Part shown: piece by piece, positions 16,341 to 24,548 of the stretch | How positions within the stretch are numbered: position 1 is the stretch's first letter | Layout: each line of letters begins with the position of its first letter | Source: Lysobacter enzymogenes | Lineage (GTDB): Bacteria > Pseudomonadota > Gammaproteobacteria > Xanthomonadales > Xanthomonadaceae | DNA: 64,000 bases | Assembly (NCBI RefSeq): GCF_017355525.1 | Contig: NZ_CP067395.1 | Span: forward strand, 5,840,501 to 5,904,500 | Reading direction: 5' to 3' | Notes under the pieces: model-generated | The model's database searches: none | The model's input: only the letters and a program-made list of their open reading frames with translations | Told to the model about the DNA's origin: nothing | Position numbers and translations under genes: made by a program

Positions 16341-18383
16341 ATGCTGCGGACCATGTTACGCCTACTGATGGGGTTGTCGCTGCCCATGCTGTGGGTGGTG
16401 CCGCTGTGGGCATGGCCGGGGCAGAGTGAGGCGCGCACGCTGAACGCCAGGATCGCCCGGGTCGCCACCGCGGTGGCCAGTCTGGAGCAGGTGCAGGTGC
16501 GGCTGGCCTGGCCCGACGGCGCGGCCGAAGGCGAACTGCAGCTGCAGGCCGCGCGGATCGTCGCGCCGGAGTTGGGCTACCGTTTCCAGGACGTGGCCTG
16601 GCGCTGCCCGCTGCGCCGCGATGGCCGCGGCGGCTGGCGCTGCGAGGGCGAACTGCGCGGTCAGGGCGGGGCGCCGCTGCGGCTGGCGCTCGAGCTCGGC
16701 CCGGCCAGCACCGACGCGCGCCTGAGCCGCGGCGCCAGCGCGATCGCGTTGCAGCGCGCCGCCGCGACCCCCGACCTGACCCGGATCGACCTGACCCGAG
16801 TGCCCTTGGCCTGGACCCAGGCCCTGGCCGCGCAGGCCTGGAGCGCCGGCCGGATCAAGTCCGGCACCCTCGACGGCCGCCTCGACATCGCCGCGCCGGC
16901 GCACGCGCCGCTGCGCATCGGCGGCGACCTGCGCGTGGCCGGCGCCGGTTTCGACACCCCCGACGGCCTGATCGCCGGCGAGAAACTCGGCGCGGCGCTG
17001 CGCGTGGACAGCGAGCTCGGCGCCACGACGCGGGTGCGCCTGGGCGGGCGCCTGCTCGACGGCGAGATGCTGTTCGGCAACGCCTACATCGCCTTGCAGG
17101 GCAAGCCGGTGGAACTCGAGGTGCAGGCCGAAAGCGCGTCCGGCCAGGGCTGGCGGCTGCCGCGCATCGTCTGGCGCGACCCCGGCGCGCTGAACGCCAG
17201 CGGCAGCGCTAGCGTCGACGCGCTCGACCTGCAACTCGACAGCCCCGACCTGGCGCCGCTGCGCGAGCGCTATCTGAGCGGCTTCCTCGGCCTGGCCGGG
17301 TTGGCCAAGCTGGAACTGTCCGGCGGCGTGGACGCGCAGCTGAGCCTGCGCGGCGGCGACCTGTCGCAGGCGCGCGCACAACTGCGCGAGGTGCGCCTGC
17401 GCGACGAGCAAGGACGTTTCCGCTTCGACGGCCTCGACGGCAGCCTCGCTTACTCCGACGCCGCGCCGCGCGAGAGCGAACTGAGCTGGCGCAGCGGCGC
17501 GCTGTACGGGCTCGAATTCGGCGCCACCCGCCTGCCGTTTTCCAGCGACAACGGCGAGTTCCGCCTGCAGCGCGCGATCTCGTTCCCGATGCTCGGCGGC
17601 CGCGTCGGCGCCGACAATCTTCGGCTGCGTCCGCCGGCCGGCGGCAAGGGGCTGGACCTGCGCTTCGGCCTGAATCTCGACAAGCTCGACGTCGCCCAAT
17701 TGTCCAAGGCGCTGGACTGGCCGGCGTTCACCGGCGAACTCAGCGGCCGCATTCCGCAGGCGCATTACGCCGACGAACGCCTGGAACTCGACGGCGGCCT
17801 GGCGATGCAATTGTTCGGCGGCACGGTCGAGGTGTCGTCGCTGGCGATGGAGCGTCCGTTCGGGGTCGCGCCGACGCTGAGCTCGGATCTGGCCTTGCGC
17901 GACATCGACCTGGAATCGCTGACCGGCGTGTTCGGTTTCGGCAGCATCACCGGGCGCTTGTACGGCCGCATCGAACAACTGCGTCTGGTCGACTGGCAGC
18001 CGACCGCGTTCGACGCCGAACTGCATACCGAAAAAACCCGCGGCGTGCGCCAGCGCATCAGCCAGCGCGCGGTGCAGGACCTGTCGAGCGTCGGCGACAG
18101 CTCCTTCGTCGGCAGCCTGCAGGACAAGCTGATCGGTTTCTTCGACGACTTCGGTTACGCGCGCCTGGGCATCTCCTGCAAGCTCGCCGACGAGGTCTGC
18201 CTGATGGGCGGGCTCGGCGCGGCCAAGGCCGGCCCCGACGGCCGGCCGGGCTTCACCATCGTCGGCGGCGCCGGCGTGCCGCACCTGGACGTGGTCGGCT
18301 ACAACCACCGCGTCGATTGGCCGACGCTGCTGGAGCGCATGGAGGCGGTCGGCAAGGGCGACGTCAAGCCGGTGGTGAAATGA
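16341..18383 (+). CDS. AsmA/YdbH-like envelope protein
   Basis: 680 residues. The N-terminus has one hydrophobic segment (MLRLLMGLSLPMLWVVPLWA), so the protein is anchored in, or exported across, the inner membrane. The rest is a long run of amphipathic beta-rich repeats (for example GTLDGRLDIAAPAHAPLRIGG), and the C-terminal half (GMVFGFGSITGRLYGRIEQ-type) resembles the YdbH/DctA group of AsmA-like bridge proteins. Those proteins carry phospholipids between the two membranes in E. coli. The DUF1318 lipoprotein gene downstream resembles the E. coli ydbH-ynbE-ydbL neighbourhood and supports this reading. The family assignment is inference from layout and neighbour. Confidence 0.55.
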   Translation: MLRTMLRLLMGLSLPMLWVVPLWAWPGQSEARTLNARIARVATAVASLEQVQVRLAWPDGAAEGELQLQAARIVAPELGYRFQDVAWRCPLRRDGRGGWRCEGELRGQGGAPLRLALELGPASTDARLSRGASAIALQRAAATPDLTRIDLTRVPLAWTQALAAQAWSAGRIKSGTLDGRLDIAAPAHAPLRIGGDLRVAGAGFDTPDGLIAGEKLGAALRVDSELGATTRVRLGGRLLDGEMLFGNAYIALQGKPVELEVQAESASGQGWRLPRIVWRDPGALNASGSASVDALDLQLDSPDLAPLRERYLSGFLGLAGLAKLELSGGVDAQLSLRGGDLSQARAQLREVRLRDEQGRFRFDGLDGSLAYSDAAPRESELSWRSGALYGLEFGATRLPFSSDNGEFRLQRAISFPMLGGRVGADNLRLRPPAGGKGLDLRFGLNLDKLDVAQLSKALDWPAFTGELSGRIPQAHYADERLELDGGLAMQLFGGTVEVSSLAMERPFGVAPTLSSDLALRDIDLESLTGVFGFGSITGRLYGRIEQLRLVDWQPTAFDAELHTEKTRGVRQRISQRAVQDLSSVGDSSFVGSLQDKLIGFFDDFGYARLGISCKLADEVCLMGGLGAAKAGPDGRPGFTIVGGAGVPHLDVVGYNHRVDWPTLLERMEAVGKGDVKPVVK

Positions 18384-18534
18384 GGCCGACCCGGTCATGA
18401 AGGCGATGCCGGAATGAAGCCCGTGTAGCCTTGTCGTTCAACGGCGCCGTGGTTCAATGGCGCCCATTCGTTGACTGCCGCGGACGGACCCGCGGCCCGC
18501 CGCGCCGGACGCGCACAACCAGAAGGATTCGCAC

Positions 18535-19170
18535 ATGCGCCGTTGGATGGGAGTACCGGTCGCCGCCGTGATGTTGACGGCTTGCGTGACCATCAACGTC
18601 TACTTCCCGGCCGCCGAGGCCAAGGAAGCCGCCAAGGAATTCGTCGAGAAGGTCATCGGCGACACGCCGGCGGCGCAGCCCAAGGCGCAGCCGTCGGAAG
18701 CCGGCAAGCCCGGCGGCAGCGCGTCGGTCGAGCGCCCGTCGCTGCAATGGGGCCAGCTCGCCAGCCGCATCGACTGGTGGTCGGTGGCCGGCATCGGCAG
18801 CGCCCGCGCGCAGTCGCCGGACATCTCGATCAAGACCCCGGCGATCCAGGCGATCCAGTCGCGCATGGCCCAGCGCTTCGATTCGCAGCTGCGCGCGCAG
18901 TTCGATTCCGGCGCGCTCGGCTTCGCCAGCAACGGCACGGTCAGCGTGCGCGACGCGGCCAAGATCCCGCTGTCCGACCGGGTCGGGGTGAATCAGGCGG
19001 TGGCCGACCAGAACCGCGATTCCAACGCGGTCTACAAGGAAATCGCGGTCGCCAACAACCATCCCGAATGGGAAGGCCAGATCCGCCAGGTGTTCTCGCG
19101 CCAGTGGATCGAGAGCGCGAAGGGCGGCTGGTGGTACCAGGACGCGGGCGGGGCCTGGAAGCAGAAGTGA
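18535..19170 (+). CDS. DUF1318 (YdbL-like) lipoprotein
   Basis: 211 residues. A short signal peptide ends in a lipobox LTAC with C17 as the probable lipid-modified cysteine. The C-terminal third carries a YdbL-type pattern (NRDSNAVYKEIAVANNHPEW, then QIRQVFSRQWIESAKGGWWY and a final W). The first 20 residues after the cysteine (VTINVYFPAAEAKEAAKEF) have a TINV core a little like that of the small lipoprotein YnbE. The middle is variable. Downstream of a YdbH-like gene, it probably belongs to the same envelope lipid-transport system. The role is inferred. Confidence 0.7.
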   Translation: MRRWMGVPVAAVMLTACVTINVYFPAAEAKEAAKEFVEKVIGDTPAAQPKAQPSEAGKPGGSASVERPSLQWGQLASRIDWWSVAGIGSARAQSPDISIKTPAIQAIQSRMAQRFDSQLRAQFDSGALGFASNGTVSVRDAAKIPLSDRVGVNQAVADQNRDSNAVYKEIAVANNHPEWEGQIRQVFSRQWIESAKGGWWYQDAGGAWKQK

Positions 19171-19213
19171 TGCGGACGCGGTGCCGGGGCCAGCGCCCCG
19201 GCACGGGTTCAGG

Positions 19214-19241
19214 CAAAAGCCCGCCGGATGGCGGGCTTTTG
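19214..19241 (+). terminator. Rho-independent terminator
   Basis: The hairpin CAAAAGCCCGCC-GGAT-GGCGGGCTTTTG has a 12-base perfect stem with A-rich and T-rich ends, so it can work in both directions. It ends the DUF1318 transcript. Confidence 0.85.
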
Positions 19242-19360
19242 CGTTGCGGGCGCGGGTTTTGCCGCAACCGGCCCCGGTTTTCGCTGCCGCCGATCCGGCC
19301 CCCGGGGCCTGCGGCCGCGAATCTGCGACAATAGCCGGCCGTTTCCCCCCGCCAGCCGCT

Positions 19361-20710
19361 GTGGCCCGCCTCGATCAGACTCCCTTCGAAATCGCCATAA
19401 CCGATTTCACCCACGACGGCCGCGGCGTCGGCCGCCGCCCCGATCCCAAGACTCCCGACAGCGCCGGCAAGGCCGTGTTCGTCAGCGGCGCGCTGCCCGG
19501 CGAACGGGTCATGGCCAAGCAGACCGCGCGCTCGCGCAGTTTCGACGAAGCCATCGCCGTGCAGGTGCTGGACGCTTCGCCGGACCGGGTCGATCCGCGC
19601 TGCGCGCACTTCGGCACCTGCGGCGGCTGCGCATTGCAGCATCTGGCCGAAGACAAGCAGATCCTGGCCAAGCAGCGCGTGCTGATGGAGAACTTCGAGC
19701 GCATCGGCCACGTCATGCCCGAACGGGTGCTGCCGGCACTCAGCGATTCGGCCTGGGGCTATCGGCGCAAGGGCCGGTTCTCGGTGCGCCGGGTCGAGAA
19801 GAAGGACAAGACCCTGGTCGGTTTCCGCGAGAACGATCCGCGCTTCGTCGCCGACATCGCGCGCTGCGAAACCGTGATTCCGGCCATCGGCGACAAGGTC
19901 GCCGCGCTGGCCGCGCTGGTCGAGAGCATGGACGGGCGCCGCGAGATTCCGCAGATCGAGTTCATCGGCGGCGACCGCATGAGCGACCACAGCGGCATCG
20001 CGCTGACCTTCCGCCATCTGGCGCCGCTGTCCGACGGCGACCGCGGCAAGCTCGCCGCGTTCGGCCGCGAGCACGAGTTCGCGATCTTCCTGCAGCCCGG
20101 CGGCGTCGACACCGTGCACCCGCTGTGGCCGGCCGATCCGCAGTTGCAGTTCTCGCTGCCGGACTGGGATTTGCGTTTGAAGTTCCGTCCGCTGGATTTC
20201 ATCCAGGTCAACGCCTCGCTCAACGGCCGCATGATCCAGCACGCGCTGGACCTGCTCGACCCGCAGCCGCAGGACCGCGTGCTCGACCTGTTCGCCGGTC
20301 TGGGCAACTTCACCCTGCCGCTGGCGCGGCGCGTGCGCGAAGTGGTCGGCGTGGAAGGCGAGGCCGGTCTGGTCAAGCGCGCGCGGGAGAACGCCGAGCT
20401 CAACGGTCTGGCCAATGCGCAGTTCTATGCCGCCGACCTCGGCAAGGATCTCAGCGGCGAGCGCTGGATGCGCGAAGGCTTCGACCGCCTGCTGCTGGAT
20501 CCGCCGCGTTCGGGCGCCGATTTCGTGCTGACCCAGCTGCCGCTGAAGCAGTTCAAGCGCATCGTCTACGTGAGCTGCCATCCGGCCTCGCTGGCGCGCG
20601 ATGCGGGCTATCTGGTGCGCGAGAAGGGCTGGAAGATGCGCGCGGCGGGGGTCATGGACATGTTCCCGCACACCGGGCACGTGGAATCGATCGCGATGTT
20701 CGAGCGCTGA
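19361..20710 (+). CDS. rlmD: 23S rRNA (uracil(1939)-C(5))-methyltransferase RlmD
   Basis: 449 residues from a GTG start. The enzyme methylates U1939 of 23S rRNA with S-adenosylmethionine. A TRAM domain opens the protein, followed by the iron-sulfur cysteines C81, C87 and C90 (CAHFGTCGGC) with the fourth in IARCETVIP. The SAM-binding motif is VLDLFAGLGNFTLPLA, and the catalytic nucleophile is C406 in VYVSCHPASLARD. The GTG was chosen because VARLDQTPFEIAITDF is where similarity to the family begins. RumA is the older name. Confidence 0.94.
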   Translation: MARLDQTPFEIAITDFTHDGRGVGRRPDPKTPDSAGKAVFVSGALPGERVMAKQTARSRSFDEAIAVQVLDASPDRVDPRCAHFGTCGGCALQHLAEDKQILAKQRVLMENFERIGHVMPERVLPALSDSAWGYRRKGRFSVRRVEKKDKTLVGFRENDPRFVADIARCETVIPAIGDKVAALAALVESMDGRREIPQIEFIGGDRMSDHSGIALTFRHLAPLSDGDRGKLAAFGREHEFAIFLQPGGVDTVHPLWPADPQLQFSLPDWDLRLKFRPLDFIQVNASLNGRMIQHALDLLDPQPQDRVLDLFAGLGNFTLPLARRVREVVGVEGEAGLVKRARENAELNGLANAQFYAADLGKDLSGERWMREGFDRLLLDPPRSGADFVLTQLPLKQFKRIVYVSCHPASLARDAGYLVREKGWKMRAAGVMDMFPHTGHVESIAMFER

Positions 20711-20822
20711 AGGCGGCGCGAGGCGGGTCGTTCTCGACCGGGCTGAAGACAGCGCGGGCGATGGTTGCGGCGGCTGCGCGCGGACCTTGGATGCGAGTGG
20801 TTTTATTTTTCGAGGAATTCCC

Positions 20823-21335
20823 GTGGGTATCGAGATCGAACGCAAATTCCTGGTGACCGGCGATGGCTGGCGCGAAGCCGCGCACAAGGTCGTGCCGATG
20901 GCGCAGGGCTATCTCAACGATCTGGCGGCGATGGACGCCGGCGCGATGAAGGCCTCGGTGCGCGTGCGCATCGCCGGCGACGAGGCCTTCCTCAACCTCA
21001 AGTCGCGCGAGCTCGGCCACACCCGCCAGGAGTTCGATTATCCGATCCCGGTCGACGACGCGCGCGGCCTGCTGGCGCTGTGCGTCGGCGGCTTGGTCGA
21101 CAAGCGCCGCCATTACGTCGAGCACGCCGGGTTCCTGTGGGAAGTCGACGAATTCCTCGGCGACAACGCCGGGCTGGTGGTGGCCGAGATCGAGCTGCCG
21201 AGCGCCGACGCGGCGTTCGACAAGCCCGCCTGGGCCGGGCGCGAGGTGACCGAGTCGGTGCGCTATTACAACCTGGCGCTGTCGACCCGGCCGTTCGCGC
21301 AATGGAACCCGGCCGAGCGCGACGGCGAAGCCTGA
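20823..21335 (+). CDS. CYTH domain triphosphatase
   Basis: 170 residues from GTG, preceded by an AGGAA ribosome site. The hallmark ExExK motif is at the very start (E4, E6, K8 in IEIERKF), followed by RVRIAGDEAFLNLKS and EFDYPIPVDDA strands of the CYTH tunnel fold. Small bacterial CYTH proteins are inorganic triphosphatases or related phosphohydrolases needing divalent metal. There is no CHAD domain. The gene lies between rlmD and nagZ and its biological substrate is not evident. Confidence 0.88.
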   Translation: MGIEIERKFLVTGDGWREAAHKVVPMAQGYLNDLAAMDAGAMKASVRVRIAGDEAFLNLKSRELGHTRQEFDYPIPVDDARGLLALCVGGLVDKRRHYVEHAGFLWEVDEFLGDNAGLVVAEIELPSADAAFDKPAWAGREVTESVRYYNLALSTRPFAQWNPAERDGEA

Positions 21336-21462
21336 TCCGCGGGCGCGAGGTTCCGGCGGCCCGGTCCCGGCGCCTGAACCGCGCGGATGCCCCGCCGCCG
21401 CATCTGCGCGACAATGCCCCCGGCGCCGACCGCGCCGCAATCCTCCTCACAGGAGTTCCCGC

Positions 21463-22458
21463 ATGCTCGTGATCGGCGTCGCCGGTACCGAACTCAACGA
21501 ACAGGAGCGCGACTGGCTGCAACACGAAGCCTGCGCCGGCGTGATCCTGTTCGCCCGCAACTTCGCCTCGCGCGCCCAGGTCGCCGAGCTCTCGCAGGCG
21601 GTCCGCGAGGCCGCGCCGCGCCCGCAGCTGATCTGCGTGGACCAGGAAGGCGGCCGCGTGCAGCGCTTCCGCGAGGGCTACAGCGCGCTGCCGCCGCTGC
21701 AACTGCTCGGCAAGCTCTACGCCCAGGACCGCGAGGCCGCGCTGAAGCTGGCCGAGGAACACGCGCAGCTGATGGCCGGCGAAGTGCAGGCCAGCGGCGT
21801 CGACCTGAGCTTCGCGCCGGTGGTCGACCTGGGCCGCGGCAACCTCGCCATCGGCAACCGCGCCTTCGACGCCGATCCGCAGGTGGTCGCCGAGTTCACC
21901 CGCGCCTACATCCGCGGCATGCACGCGCGCGGCATGGCCGCCACGCTCAAGCATTTCCCCGGCCACGGCTCGGTGCTGGCCGACACCCATTTCGACCAGG
22001 CCGCCGATCCGCGCAGCCTCGACGAGCTGCGCCGCACCGACCTGATCCCGTTCGCGGCCGGCATCGACGCCAAGGCCGACGCGGTGATGATGGCGCACGT
22101 GTCGTATCCGGCGGTGGCGCCGGAACCGGCCGGCTATTCGCGGCTGTGGATCGAAGACATCCTGCGCAAAGAGATGGGCTTCCGCGGCGTGGTCTTCAGC
22201 GACGACATCGGCATGGCCGCGGCGTTCTCGGTCGGCGGCGTGCGCGCGCGCATCGACGCCCACCTCGACGCCGGCTGCGACGTGGTGCTGGTCTGTCATC
22301 CGCAGTTGGTAGAAGAGTCGCTGCAAGCGGTCGCCGGCCGGCCGCTCAACACCGCCGCGCTGCTGGGCCTGATCGGCCGCGGCGCGATGGGCTGGGACGG
22401 CCTGATCGCCGACGCCCGCTATACCGACTCCCGTACCCGTTTGGAAGGACTGGCTTGA
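21463..22458 (+). CDS. nagZ: Beta-N-acetylhexosaminidase NagZ
   Basis: 331 residues, a cytoplasmic glycoside hydrolase family 3 enzyme that removes GlcNAc from imported muropeptides in cell-wall recycling. The signature KHFPGHGSVLADTHFD (near residue 164) carries the substrate and catalytic histidine loop, and the nucleophile aspartate is in VVFSDDIGMAA. A good AGGAG ribosome site precedes the ATG. The stop overlaps the ATG of hpt in TGATG, so expression is linked to purine salvage. NagZ products are known to affect AmpC induction in other species. Confidence 0.95.
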   Translation: MLVIGVAGTELNEQERDWLQHEACAGVILFARNFASRAQVAELSQAVREAAPRPQLICVDQEGGRVQRFREGYSALPPLQLLGKLYAQDREAALKLAEEHAQLMAGEVQASGVDLSFAPVVDLGRGNLAIGNRAFDADPQVVAEFTRAYIRGMHARGMAATLKHFPGHGSVLADTHFDQAADPRSLDELRRTDLIPFAAGIDAKADAVMMAHVSYPAVAPEPAGYSRLWIEDILRKEMGFRGVVFSDDIGMAAAFSVGGVRARIDAHLDAGCDVVLVCHPQLVEESLQAVAGRPLNTAALLGLIGRGAMGWDGLIADARYTDSRTRLEGLA

Positions 22459-23009
22459 TGAGCAACCACGACCTGGCCGCCGCGTTGGAAAACGCCGACC
22501 TGATCTTCGACCGCCGCCAGCTCGAGCGCGAGATCGCGCGCATGGCCGTGCGCATCCGCAACGACTACGCCGGCGCGCGTCCGGTCTACCTGACCGTCAT
22601 GCACGGCGGCCTGCCGTTCGCCGCGCAACTGGCGATGGAGCTCGGCCAGCGCGGCCTGGACCTGGAATTCGACTACCTGCACGCGACCCGCTACCGCGGC
22701 GCGACCACCGGCGCCGACCTGGTGTGGAAGCACCGTCCGGCCACGCCGCTGCGCGGGCGCCGGGTGCTGCTGGCCGACGACATCGTCGACGAAGGCCATA
22801 CCCTGCACGCGATCCGCGAATGGTGTTTCGAGCAGGGCGCCGCGGAAGTGCGCATCGCCGCGCTGGCGGTGAAGGCGCACGACCGCTGCGTCGAAGGCCT
22901 GCACGCGGACTACGTCGGCGTCGAAGTGCCCGACCGCTACGTGTTCGGCTACGGCATGGACTTCCACGAGCAGGGCCGCAACCTGCCGGCGATCTACGCG
23001 CTGCGCTGA
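22458..23009 (+). CDS. hpt: Hypoxanthine-guanine phosphoribosyltransferase
   Basis: 183 residues. It converts hypoxanthine or guanine and PRPP to IMP or GMP. The PRPP loop VLLADDIVDEGHTLHAI is at about residue 105, with the upstream FDYLHATRYRG segment. The ATG overlaps the nagZ stop. The following gene, an MTIP-type phosphorylase, would deliver hypoxanthine as its product, so the pair makes a salvage route. Confidence 0.92.
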   Translation: MSNHDLAAALENADLIFDRRQLEREIARMAVRIRNDYAGARPVYLTVMHGGLPFAAQLAMELGQRGLDLEFDYLHATRYRGATTGADLVWKHRPATPLRGRRVLLADDIVDEGHTLHAIREWCFEQGAAEVRIAALAVKAHDRCVEGLHADYVGVEVPDRYVFGYGMDFHEQGRNLPAIYALR

Positions 23010-23089
23010 ACGCTTCAGCCGCGAAGCGCGACCCAGGTCGCCGCGCGCCCGCAGTTCCCCAACCCCCATTCCCGCTGTCCTTCGCCCCC

Positions 23090-23848
23090 ATGACCCAACC
23101 CATCGACCTCGCCGTCATCGGCGGCACCGGCCTCTACCGCATCGCCGAACTGCAGGACGTCGAATCGCACCAGCCGGTCACCCGCTACGGCGCGCCGTCG
23201 GGCCCGGTCCGCGTCGGCACGCTCGGCGGCCGCCGCATCGCGTTCCTGGCGCGTCACGGCGAAGGCCATTCGCTGCCGCCGCACCAGATCAACTACCGCG
23301 CCAATCTGGCCGCGTTGCAGGCGCTCGGCGCGAGCCGCGTGCTCGCGCTCAATACGGTCGGCGGCATCACCGAACGGTTCGGGCCGCGCGTGCTCGGCTG
23401 TCCGGATCAGCTGATCGACTACACCTGGGGCCGCATCTCGACGATCTGCGAAGAGCCGGGCACCGAAGTGCTGCACGTCGATTTCGGCGAGCCCTACACC
23501 CGCACGCTGCGCGCGGCGGTGCTGGCCGCGGCGCAGCGCGCCGGCGTGGCGCTGGTCGACGGCGGTTGCTACGGCGCGACCCAAGGCCCGCGGCTGGAAA
23601 CCCGCGCCGAAATCGCGCGCATGCGCCGCGACGGTTGCGATCTGGTCGGCATGACCGGCATGCCCGAAGCCGGGCTGGCGCGCGAACTGGGCCTGGAGTA
23701 CGCGTGTCTGGCGATCGTCGCCAACTGGGCGGCCGGCGCCGGTCCCGATCCGGACGAGGTCATCACCTTGCAGGACGTGCTCGACAACGTCGCCGCGGCG
23801 TCGTCGGGTCTGCCGGCGTTGCTCGGCGCGTTGCTCGATGCGGGCTGA
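23090..23848 (+). CDS. S-methyl-5'-thioinosine phosphorylase (MTAP/PNP family)
   Basis: 252 residues. The family motif AVIGGTGLY opens the protein, with RHGEGHSLPPHQINYRAN and the purine-nucleoside signature around GMTGMPEAGLARELGLEY. Pseudomonads and xanthomonads degrade methylthioadenosine by deamination to methylthioinosine, then phosphorolysis to hypoxanthine and methylthioribose-1-phosphate; the neighbouring hpt would use the hypoxanthine. This context favours MTIP over MTAP, but substrate choice cannot be read from the sequence alone. The ATG follows a C-rich tract with no ribosome site. Confidence 0.8.
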   Translation: MTQPIDLAVIGGTGLYRIAELQDVESHQPVTRYGAPSGPVRVGTLGGRRIAFLARHGEGHSLPPHQINYRANLAALQALGASRVLALNTVGGITERFGPRVLGCPDQLIDYTWGRISTICEEPGTEVLHVDFGEPYTRTLRAAVLAAAQRAGVALVDGGCYGATQGPRLETRAEIARMRRDGCDLVGMTGMPEAGLARELGLEYACLAIVANWAAGAGPDPDEVITLQDVLDNVAAASSGLPALLGALLDAG

Positions 23849-23938
23849 GTGACCGGGTTCGCATAAATGCGAATCCGTGCGCGGAATGTGGCCGGAAATT
23901 TCCTCGAATCACGTGTCCGATGCCGTCACGTCGAACCG

Positions 23939-23967
23939 TTGTCATCCCTTGGCACAGTTTGCATACT
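23939..23967 (+). promoter_or_regulatory. Sigma-70-type promoter of the cold-shock gene
   Basis: TTGTCA (23939-23944) and CATACT (23962-23967) are separated by 17 bases. The predicted transcript would have a 5' leader of about 60 bases before the cold-shock ATG, a length that allows temperature-dependent leader structure. Confidence 0.45.
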
Positions 23968-24035
23968 CGGCGGTGCGTCATACGCCACGCGGCGGCGACG
24001 CACGTCAACGCATCCAGCATGAGGTCAATAAGGAT

Positions 24036-24242
24036 ATGCAGTACGGCACCGTGAAGTGGTTCAACGACGCCAAGGGCTTCGGTTTCATTTCTCCCGAAGA
24101 TGGCAGCGCGGATGTATTCGTGCATTTCTCCGCGATCAACGCCAAGGGCTTCCGCAGCCTGCAGGAAGGCCAGCGCGTCAGCTACCAGCTGACCCAGGGC
24201 CCGAAGGGCGCGCAGGCCTCGGAAGTCACTCCGCAGGCTTGA
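24036..24242 (+). CDS. Cold-shock protein, CspA family
   Basis: 68 residues, the size of a CspA-type single-stranded nucleic-acid chaperone. RNP1 ([11 protein letters not shown]) and RNP2 (DVFVHFSAI) are both complete, with the starting [15 protein letters not shown] block. An AAGGAT site precedes the ATG. A strong hairpin terminator follows. Nothing shows whether cold or growth phase controls it; the 60-base leader would permit either. Confidence 0.96.
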   Translation: MQYGTVKWFNDAKGFGFISPEDGSADVFVHFSAINAKGFRSLQEGQRVSYQLTQGPKGAQASEVTPQA

Positions 24243-24335
24243 CCGATCGCATTGCCCGCCGCGCGGGCTTCGGCGTATCGCCTTACCGTTCCACATGGAC
24301 AGGTTCGTTTCGGACAGGTTCGTCGGACAGTTTCC

Positions 24336-24366
24336 AAGGCCTCGCTTCGGCGGGGCCTTTTCTTTT
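24336..24366 (+). terminator. Rho-independent terminator after the cold-shock gene
   Basis: A 10-base stem (AAGGCCTCGC with GCGGGGCCTT) closed by a TTCG tetraloop is followed by TTCTTTT. It lies 93 bases past the stop. Confidence 0.85.
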
Positions 24367-24425
24367 GCGGCGGAGCCTGCGCCGCCTCGCGCTTTTCCTT
24401 GCAGGCCTCCAAGCCCCGGAGCTCT

Positions 24426-24472
24426 TGTGGGAGGGGCTTCAGGCCCGACGCTTCCCGGCCCGATCGCGCTGT
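24426..24472. repeat. Half unit of the GTGGGAGGG-TTCAGGCCCGA repeat
   Basis: GTGGGAGGGGCTTCAGGCCC and the following CGACGCTTCCCGGCC match one arm of the full palindrome at 59273-59361. Another degenerate copy lies at about 45588-45615. It is non-coding and sits just upstream of the aidB-like gene. Confidence 0.65.
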
Positions 24473-24548
24473 TAAGCCGGTATGGAAGCGCCGCTCTAAT
24501 CCCTCGGGTCTAGAATCGCGAAGGTTCCCCGCAGGAGCACCGCGCCAC

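Noticed and set aside
23090..23848. Direct naming as MTAP (methylthioadenosine phosphorylase)
   Set aside because: The hpt neighbour and the clade fit methylthioinosine phosphorylase better, so the name is given with that caution.
23949..23963. Sigma-54-like TTGGCAC...TTGC upstream of the cold-shock gene
   Set aside because: The GG-GC spacing is two bases too short for sigma 54; a -35/-10 pair with 17-base spacing explains the region better.
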